Assembly (NCBI GenBank): GCA_910574455.1
Contig: CAJSYZ010000010.1
Coordinates: 1,764,770 to 1,828,769 of the forward strand
Direction: 5' to 3'
Origin: Trichaptum fuscoviolaceum
Taxonomy: Eukaryota > Basidiomycota > Agaricomycetes > Hymenochaetales > Trichaptaceae
DNA: 64,000 nucleotides
Shown here: positions 57,671 to 64,000 of the stretch, piece after piece
Position numbering within the stretch: the stretch's first letter is position 1
Layout of the letters: every line of letters begins with the position of its first letter
Made by a program: the position numbers and the translations under genes
Notes under the pieces: generated by a model
The model's database searches: none
Seen by the model: the letters and a program-made list of their open reading frames with translations, nothing else
What the model was told of the DNA's origin: nothing

Positions 57671-60600
57671 ATGGATTCCTATATAATGAATGAGAACTCA
57701 GCCATTGCTGGATGGTATTCAACGGACGAACTTACTAGCCAGTCACTCAGCTCTCCAACCGATCTAAGCTCACCAGTCTCTGACTCCCCACTTGCTTCTT
57801 CGACACTAACTATGCCAGGACACACTTGGACTGACGATGATCGTAAAGACTTTCTGACGGCCAATCTACCTGCGTACGAAGCTGCACAGGAGCGCAAGAC
57901 CACACGCCAGTTTATGGCTACATTGCACGAGAATTACTTCGCGCAATTCCCCCAGCCAGACGAAGCGCTGATGCTAGCAGAAAGGAAGGTTCGTCAGACT
58001 CGTTCAATTTCAAGTCACAATTACTTACTTCAGACTTGCGCACAGCAAGTTAGTTCCTGGATGAATAACCATAGTGGAGGTCGCGGCAAAAATAATGGCG
58101 CCTTGTTGCGGGCCACTCGAGTAAATTTCCGCGAGCTCCTTCGAGGCGCGCTGGACGAAAAGCGCCGCCAAAAGCTTCAAGCTACTCAGGCGTACTCCGA
58201 ACTCTACTGGGCGTCGAAGTTGAAGGCCGTTATTCTTGCTGAATGGAAGCAAAAGGTCAAGGACGAGCCGGACCTACCGAAGACTCGATACATCGCCTAC
58301 ATGAACTTGCGCGTGCGTCAGCTCTACGCCGCCGAGACCGACGCTATCAAGGCGGAGGTTGAGCACTATCGCAATGCTCCTCCAGCCGTACGTGGTACAT
58401 CCTCGATGCTCTTGCCCGACGAAGATGAGCTTGACGAGAATGAGAAGACGCGCCGTATTGCAGCTAGAGACACTCAGTCGTAAGTTGAATTTGAAGTCTT
58501 TACTTTTCATGAAGCTCACCAAATCAACAGAGCCATCGACAACGTTGAAGCGATCCTAACCGAGATCACGAAAGACATAGAGGAGATTGCGGGCCTTAAG
58601 ACCCACATCTTGGTATGCGGGCCTGAGCCACAGAGGGACGGGCAAATGGTTATGTTCACGTTAGTTTACCTATTCCTAATTGTCACTGTTATGTCGTTCG
58701 TTATTTGTTAATTGTCGACTTACTAGTATTACCTGTGGCAAATTGATTTCCAATAATCGATCCTTCAAAGAGTACCCCAATTATAAAACAGAAGTGCATG
58801 ATAAGTTCTTTTCGTTTGCGAAAGGATGCTATAGTAAGTAACTCACCTGAAAGACCACAAGACACAACTGACGCGTGCCCCGAAAGCTCGAGAAGAACGA
58901 TTGAAGTACGCCAACGTACCATTTCCCAACGGCGCCAGATCTTCGACTAGAGCTCGCACAGCCGAGGACACACATCCACCACGCCCGTCAGCTCCCAGTG
59001 CCACGCGGAGATCGAAAGCGCGTCAGCATGCCTCGAAGTCTGACGTCCCCGCATCCAAGGTGTCGACTGAATCGGTATCCAAAGATGACGATGAGGGCGA
59101 AACTGAAACTTCAGCATTAGACACAGCAAGGTACACTGTCGACGATAGTGAGGAATACGATGAGATGGACATTTTCTCACCTCTTTTGTCGCCTGATCGC
59201 CGTATCGTTGACTCGAAAATATCCGGAGGGCTGACGCTATACAAAACTGCAAATGATCAGTGGCTATCAGAAGCAGAGTTACAACGCATGGCTAACATTG
59301 CGAGGAATGCAGGCTTGATGAGAGAGCTCGGAATTGAAGAGGCGAAGCGTCCGTTTACTGCGAGGCCTGCGACACCACGAGACGACGACGATGGAAACGC
59401 ATTGGAAGTGGAAGATGACCGCGAGTTCGCTGTTGCTCGCTCTCGGACCACCCTACAGCCTCGAGAGAGTCTTCCTAGACAGTCGAAGCAGAATGTGACA
59501 TAGTAAGTGATTTTAATAGTCCAAGATAGCCAAGTAACTAATGAGCTCGACGTACAGTGTCGAGAAGAAAGATGACGGGCACGACCTGAATACTGTGGAA
59601 TCTATTTTGGTCCCAGTAGTACCTCGGGCCCCCGGCGACGCGATCGAGCCAACGGTAACAAGCGGTAACTCCTCTGAACCGGACCTCGGTCTTCCCCAAC
59701 CGGTGGTGGCAACCAGTCACGTCACAGTGCCCACGCCACAGGCTCTCGCTGTACCTGCCAGTGACCGTGACAGCGTGTCATCGTCATCATCTGCCGCCGT
59801 CCGAGTCCCCTCACCCTCACCCTCTCCCAGTCCCAGCAATGCCCCTGCACGTAAAGAGGTCATATCAACATCTCCAGCTGCTATTGTCGACTCCTTGACC
59901 CCTCCTTTCGTCGACGATGTGGCTATGGAAGTCGACGACAATGATGGCTTAGCGATGGCTATGGAAGTTGACAATCATGCCAGCCTTGATGGTACGCCGT
60001 CCGTTCAATCTGTGGATCTGGATTCCTTGGATCTCTCTAAGGCTCCCGCTTGGCTTCAAACTCCGTTGAAGCATCTTCGTAAAAAATTCCGTGGTGAGCT
60101 GGAGGATAAGGTATTGAGTGCTTTTGTGGCATTGGAAATGGGCTGGCAGCCGGTGAGTGCACAATGGTTTTTGAATTTAATTACATCCACTAATACATCT
60201 TAGTTTGACAAACGCATAGGTACGGCTGGCCGCCCTCAGGCCGTTGCATGGTGGATAAAAAATGCGCGCCCTATCGATAGGGCTCCGCCATGCATCGACC
60301 TGGCATCCTTCCCCGGACAGGTACGAGGCTGGTGGTCGACCATCCAGCCCCAGTGGCGTGCCCCAGTCCTCGAAGATTGGCCCCTTCCCCAGCGGATTCC
60401 AGCCGGCGAATCGTGGCAAGAAGCACGCCTCGGCGGAAGTAATGGGCTCATGCTCATTGTCTTGTGCCTATTCTGGTGGCGACAGGTTGCGGAGGAAGAG
60501 TTCGACAAGGTTGCGCTTGCCGAGTACGCGTCAGTCGCTGAGGATGTCGCCTTCGTCTTCGAGGCCATTCTTAGCTCTGGTGCAGTGAGCACCACCCCGT

Positions 60601-60752
60601 TGGCAGGCTCCGCCCGCGCAAACGCCAGGACTGGCGCGATTCGTAAGGGTTCTCTTCAAGTAGAAGAAACTGCCGGGCGGGCCAGGTCTCTTCGCTCCTC
60701 CGCCGCCAAGGAGAACGTCAAGCCATCGCGCACTCGACGCTCTCGTGCGTAG
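57671..60752 (+). CDS. Large cargo protein of a KDZ-element-associated fungal family, function unknown
   Basis: The start is ATG at 57671. Exons include 57671-57988, 58046-58479, 58531-58657, about 58729-58831, about 58870-59501 and about 59557-60151. The final part from about 60222 stops at 60752. Recognisable blocks are the N-terminal QVSSWMNNHSGGRGKNNGAL, then TRYIAYMNLRVRQLYAAETD. The middle is Ser/Asp-rich disordered. The C-terminal block runs AWLQTPLKHLRKKFRGELED, then QAVAWWIKNARPIDRAP, WWSTIQPQWRAP and GGSNGLMLIVLCLFWWRQ, ending in a basic tail. I recall this arrangement from Agaricomycete proteins often found near KDZ transposases. It has no known catalytic motif. It might be a DNA-binding or regulatory partner of transposition; that is inference. 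Confidence 0.65.
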
Positions 60753-60779
60753 GATAGCCCATCAGCTCGCTGATACCAC

Positions 60780-60990
60780 CACGACGCGAGGGGTTTTTTT
60801 CTTGGGCGAGCTCGCAGACGAACGGCGCGAGGGTTTTTTTTTGGCGAACGCGCAGACGAACGGCGCAAGGGTTTTTTTCTGGCGAACGCGCAGACGAACG
60901 GCGCGAGGGCTTTTTTTGGCGAGCTCGCGGACGCACGAGAGATTTTTTTCTTGGCAACCTCGCAGACGATGCGAGGGCTTTTTTGGTACG
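60780..60990. repeat. Five tandem copies of a T-run/GC repeat right after the cargo gene
   Basis: The unit is about 40-50 bp: GCGAGGG, a run of 6-9 T, GGCGA(A/G)C, then CGCAGACGAACG. Copies start near 60785, 60828, 60868, 60905 and about 60970. The first is only 30 bp after the stop codon, so the array would be in the 3' UTR or serve as a transcript end. Confidence 0.8.
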
Positions 60991-61399
60991 ATGACCTGTT
61001 CTTTGTGAGCCAGGAGTATTTGCTCCCAGACTCACTGGTTCCTCCCCCATCTGTGTGCGTAAATAGATAGTTTTGTCCCATTTCTTGATGTAACTACGAT
61101 ACACTCTTTTTACTTTTAATATGATGCAGTATTCTTCGCTGTCATTTCAGAGACCGGCCGTGTGAGACACGTCAACAGCTTAGTCATATATGGATCGTGA
61201 TGTTGCAACAAAAAGCCCACCGCATTTAGAATGCACTCCTATTATGGGTTACATGATGAGCCTACCGCATTTGAAAGATTTATCCGGTTGTTACGGACCC
61301 CATGTCCTTAAATAGGGAGTATAGCTTATGTTTGTTGTGCCGGTACACTACTATTATTCATGCATCCCTATTACAGCCTGCAAACCTACAGGTACAAAC

Positions 61400-61523
61400 C
61401 CTTCATCAAGAGCCAGCATGGCTGGTTAACCCTGCCATACATCAACCAGCATTTGCTGCAATTGAAACAATAAATGTAGTGCAGTAAAGCAAGACCTCAT
61501 TGATTCAGACAGCTGGCAGCAGT
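61400..61523. repeat. Right terminal inverted repeat region of the KDZ element
   Basis: Reverse-complemented, it carries the end CTGCCAGCT, then CTTGCTTTACTGC, ACATTTATTGTTTCA and CAGCCATGCTGG in the same order as the left end (CAGCCTTGCTGG there), without the 80-bp expansion. The stretch 61000-61400 holds nothing recognisable. Confidence 0.75.
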
Positions 61524-61531
61524 GCACCATC
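61524..61531. repeat. Target-site duplication, right copy (GCACCATC)
   Basis: Identical to 48198-48205. It lies at the end of the N-terminal EF-2 part, over the Met-Val codons. Confidence 0.85.
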
Positions 61532-62742
61532 TTCGAGACGTAGAAGACGAGAGGTGCTTTGGGATCACAATCACGAATACCAATGGCAGACTCGTCGTCC
61601 ACCGGTCCCTCGTAGAGAGACTCGACACGGTAGCGCTGCGCCATTTTCGGGGAAGGGAGGTTAATGACTATCATCTCTAGGAGAGAATCACCAGCGGGCA
61701 GGAACTTGCGCATAACGACCTTGACGAGTTCCTTGCCCTCTAATGCCTCCTCGTCCTGGGCGAGCTTGATGTCGAGCTTGTCAATCATAGTGAGCAGAGC
61801 ATCCTTCTTGGAGTTCATCGTGGCGTCGAATATCTTGAAAATCGGATCGAGGACAAACATGTTGAATGCGCGTTCGAGTTTATTGCCGTCAGTATCAGTG
61901 TCCTTCGTCGTCCACTTCTTTGTCTTGGGATTGAAGAAGTTGTCACCCCAAAGCTTGTCCATCATCTTCTCCTTGTCAACGCCGAACCTCTTTGCGTATC
62001 GAGAAGCAAATTGGCGAAGAGTGAACCCCCAACCGTGCAGTCCGGCACCGAAGGCGACAGTACCCTTGTCGGGATAGACCTGAACATCGCCGAGGACTTC
62101 GTCGTGGTAGGTCGAGATGATGACGTTCACAGACTCGATGGTACGCAGGAACGACTGATAGAGATCTTCCTTACTGACCTGCAGCTCGAGGAGCGCGCGA
62201 TCGACCTTGTTGATGACGACCACCGGCTTTATACGTTCGGTCAGGGCTTGGCGCAGAACGGTTTCTGTCTGCACGCAGACACCATCGATACAGTCGACAA
62301 CAACGAGCGCGCCGTCGGTAACACGGAGAGCGGCAGTCACTTCCGACGAGAAGTCAACATGTCCGGGCGAGTCGATCAAGTTGATTAAGAACTCGTTACC
62401 TTTCATGGACAACGTTTAATGTCAATCATGTCCCAGTAATGTGCATTCAAACAATGTCTCACCGTCTGCTTTTTCTTTGATTGAGCTGAGATCCTCCTTG
62501 TCCACCTCAAAGTACATTGAGATGGCAGTGGACTTGATGGTGATTCCACGTTCCTTTTCGTCTTCTCCTGTGTCCATAAACCGGCCACCGACATTCCTAG
62601 CGGCAATGATACCAGCCTTGGACACCAACGAATCTGTGAGAGTAGACTTTCCGTGGTCGACATGGGCGATGACACTCATGTTACGGATGTTGCTGGGTTT
62701 GTCCATGAGCCCACGTATCTGGTCGACGGTGAACTTGACCAT
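61525..62742 (-). CDS. EFT: Elongation factor 2, N-terminal part with GTPase domain (gene split by a transposon)
   Basis: Exon 1 is 62742-62463, then a 63-bp intron, then exon 2 from 62399 into the transposon junction at 61525. The GTPase motifs are intact: G1 AHVDHGKST (residues about 26-34), the G2/effector region [10 protein letters not shown]3 DSPGHVDF and G4 NKVD. The domain ends [16 protein letters not shown]. Beyond the junction the frame runs about 33 codons into transposon DNA before a stop, so a truncated protein of about 420 residues could be made. Joined to the other half without the insertion and one target copy, the gene has 842 codons, the usual EF-2 length. The function is ribosome translocation. 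Confidence 0.95.
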
Positions 62743-63680
62743 GCTGCCTAGCCAGAAGAGCTAAGGTGTGTAAAAGTGTGTGTTGTTTTTCCAATGGCGC
62801 TTTATTGTAGGTTCCTGGTGTAGATTTGCTGTATTTAACTTTACAGAATATGCGAGTGAGTCATAGTCATACCAATAACGGGGCCGAAAAGACTCGTAGA
62901 GAAACCATAGCCAGAGGGACAACCAAGACCTGAGTCTTGTCGGCACCGTTTTTCTGATAAGCTGACTCGTAACCGAAACTCTCCCAAAGTTAGATTTGAA
63001 TCATGATGTTTAGTCAGCAGCCTCGAAGGTCAGAAAAGTCTGAGGCCTGAGGCGTTCTCAACACCTGTCCAAGGCAGTACCGATTTACGATGGCAGATTC
63101 CATGATACGAAAGCTCTGAGTCATAGACAGTGAAGGACAGTGATATATCGATAGCGACGGCCGAGATTCCGCCAGAGCAATCAAACTCTTCTGTGGTTAA
63201 TTAGAAGTGATGATCTCGGTATGTCAGGGCGCGAGTTAGCTTCCTTGGTTGGCTTTGAGGCCATGATGGACTACCCGTACGGTTTGTGAGGGTGAATGCC
63301 TAGGATTATCGTGTCCTTGGTAAGCCTGGATAGGCCACATCCTTCCAGAGGTGTCATGCAAGGGATATGCCATCACAGTCTCATTTTGGTGAGATTCTCT
63401 GGTTGCTATCGGAATTCTTGGTTGGTATCTGAAGTGTGTTGCTCAATTGATACGAGTACTGTCAGAGGGTTGAAGACGGAGGTTTAGCACATACTAGTAT
63501 TGAGTCCTGATGACACGTACGTCTGCCACTACTATGTAGTAAAAGTTGGCACAGTCGGATATTTCCGATAACTTAAAAGTCCGGCCAAACTTTGCTGACT
63601 TTGTCACCTTAGGCAACGGATTTCAGGGTCCAATAGGGCCTCTTAGGGGTAGTTCTTTTTGCAAAAGAATAGACCTAACC
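62743..63680. other. EF-2 upstream region
   Basis: The promoter/leader side of EF-2. CACACACTTTTACACACCTTAG just upstream of the ATG could be a pyrimidine/A-rich leader with a small 5' UTR intron end. Beyond that nothing is recognised. Confidence 0.35.
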
Positions 63681-64000
63681 ATATGAAAGCTCCCGATGTT
63701 CGTCCCCCTATTTACCCAAAGAAGTTCGTGAGACTTCGGTAGAATCCCAAAACATTCACGATGTTCGGCATTCAAATTGCCGATGTTTGCGAGACCTTCG
63801 TGAACATCCGAAGCCACACGATCTTCGGGTAACATGGTACAAAATATGTAGTATATATGCACAAAATAAATACACTAACAAGAACATCAAAAATGGTAGC
63901 TAAATGCTATATTTTATGAGAAGAACATCTGTAGAACATCTGCGAATATCTGCGAATATCTGCAGAACATCTGCAAATAACTGCGATGTTCGGCACTGCC
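63681..64000. repeat. Short-repeat cluster, possible end of another transposon
   Basis: CGATGTTCGGCA occurs at 63759-63770 and 63984-63995. Related GATGTTCG/GAACATC words lie in both orientations at 63695-63830. Six tandem 12-13-mers of the type (GAACATCTGC / GAATATCTGC) fill 63920-63985. The cluster runs to the window edge. Confidence 0.5.

Larger units (their letters stand above)
48206..61523. mobile_element. KDZ-type DNA transposon with cargo genes, inserted in EF-2 (13,318 bp)
   Basis: The boundaries follow from the EF-2 reading frame, the GCACCATC duplication and inverted ends. The left end reads CAGTCCTGCCAGCTACTTGA. The right end (reverse complement from 61524) reads CACTGCTGCCAGCTGTCTGA, 15 of 20 identical, and similarity continues inward for over 100 bp. 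The element carries a CxC2/KDZ transposase (minus, 52881-48793), a viroplasmin-domain gene (minus, 57330-55729), a large cargo gene (plus, 57671-60752) and tandem repeats. An 8-bp duplication fits the Zisupton/KDZ superfamily. Frames look open, so it may be recently active. Confidence 0.9.

Noticed and set aside
48206..61523. Reading the 13.3 kb insertion as a very long spliceosomal intron of EF-2
   Set aside because: The edges show a target duplication and inverted repeats instead of GT..AG splice sites, and the host introns are 45-110 bp.
48206..61523. TET/JBP dioxygenase cargo, known from some fungal KDZ elements
   Set aside because: No HxD...H iron-binding pattern or TET-like block was found in any frame of the element.
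46828..62742. Assembly chimera as the cause of the split EF-2
   Set aside because: Not fully excludable without reads, but the exact 8-bp duplication plus inverted ends is the expected product of transposition and unlikely from misassembly.
1..64000. tRNA, rRNA and CRISPR features
   Set aside because: No cloverleaf with matching arms, rRNA block or spaced direct repeats was found by eye; a tRNA scan would settle the first.

Overview
The window reads as nuclear DNA of a mushroom-forming basidiomycete (Agaricomycetes). Coding regions are broken by many 45-70 bp GT..AG introns. Several families typical of that group are present: Plavaka and KDZ transposases, F-box proteins, a DUF6533-type membrane protein and a WW/transmembrane family. 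No CRISPR, operon or ribosome-binding signal is seen, and I recognised no tRNA or rRNA gene.

Left third (1-17 kb) is transposon-derived. It holds a complete-looking Plavaka (CACTA-like) transposase on the minus strand (11110-7141). Divergent from it, 590 bp away, is a plus-strand gene made of many small phase-0 exons (11700-16054). Two more unrecognised genes lie to the left (1918 to the left edge; 4005-5871). The spaces between are full of CAAGTT/AACTTG motifs, GCCAGTG clusters and palindromic (AGT)n/(ACT)n runs.

Middle (17-46 kb) is mostly host genes: a GPCR-like remnant, an F-box gene, a 12-exon zinc alcohol dehydrogenase, a flavin monooxygenase, a DUF6533-like membrane protein with a frame break, a mitochondrial mL45/Mba1-like protein, the SNARE SEC20, a second F-box gene, three related small acidic-protein genes in tandem, a WW-domain membrane protein and a type I metacaspase.

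Right third (46-63 kb) holds the most striking feature. The elongation factor 2 gene is cut inside its coding sequence by a 13.3 kb DNA transposon (48206-61523). The insertion has an 8-bp target duplication and related inverted ends. The element encodes a CxC2-type KDZ transposase, a gene with a viroplasmin/RNase H1 N-terminal-like domain, and a large cargo gene of a family I associate with KDZ elements. Removing the element and one target copy gives an EF-2 frame of 842 codons including the stop. The insertion therefore looks recent, and an intact allele or second copy must exist elsewhere. The last 300 bp contain short repeats that look like the edge of another element.

Exon boundaries were read by eye from splice signals and frame continuity. 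Where the summed exon length is stated, it is a multiple of three.
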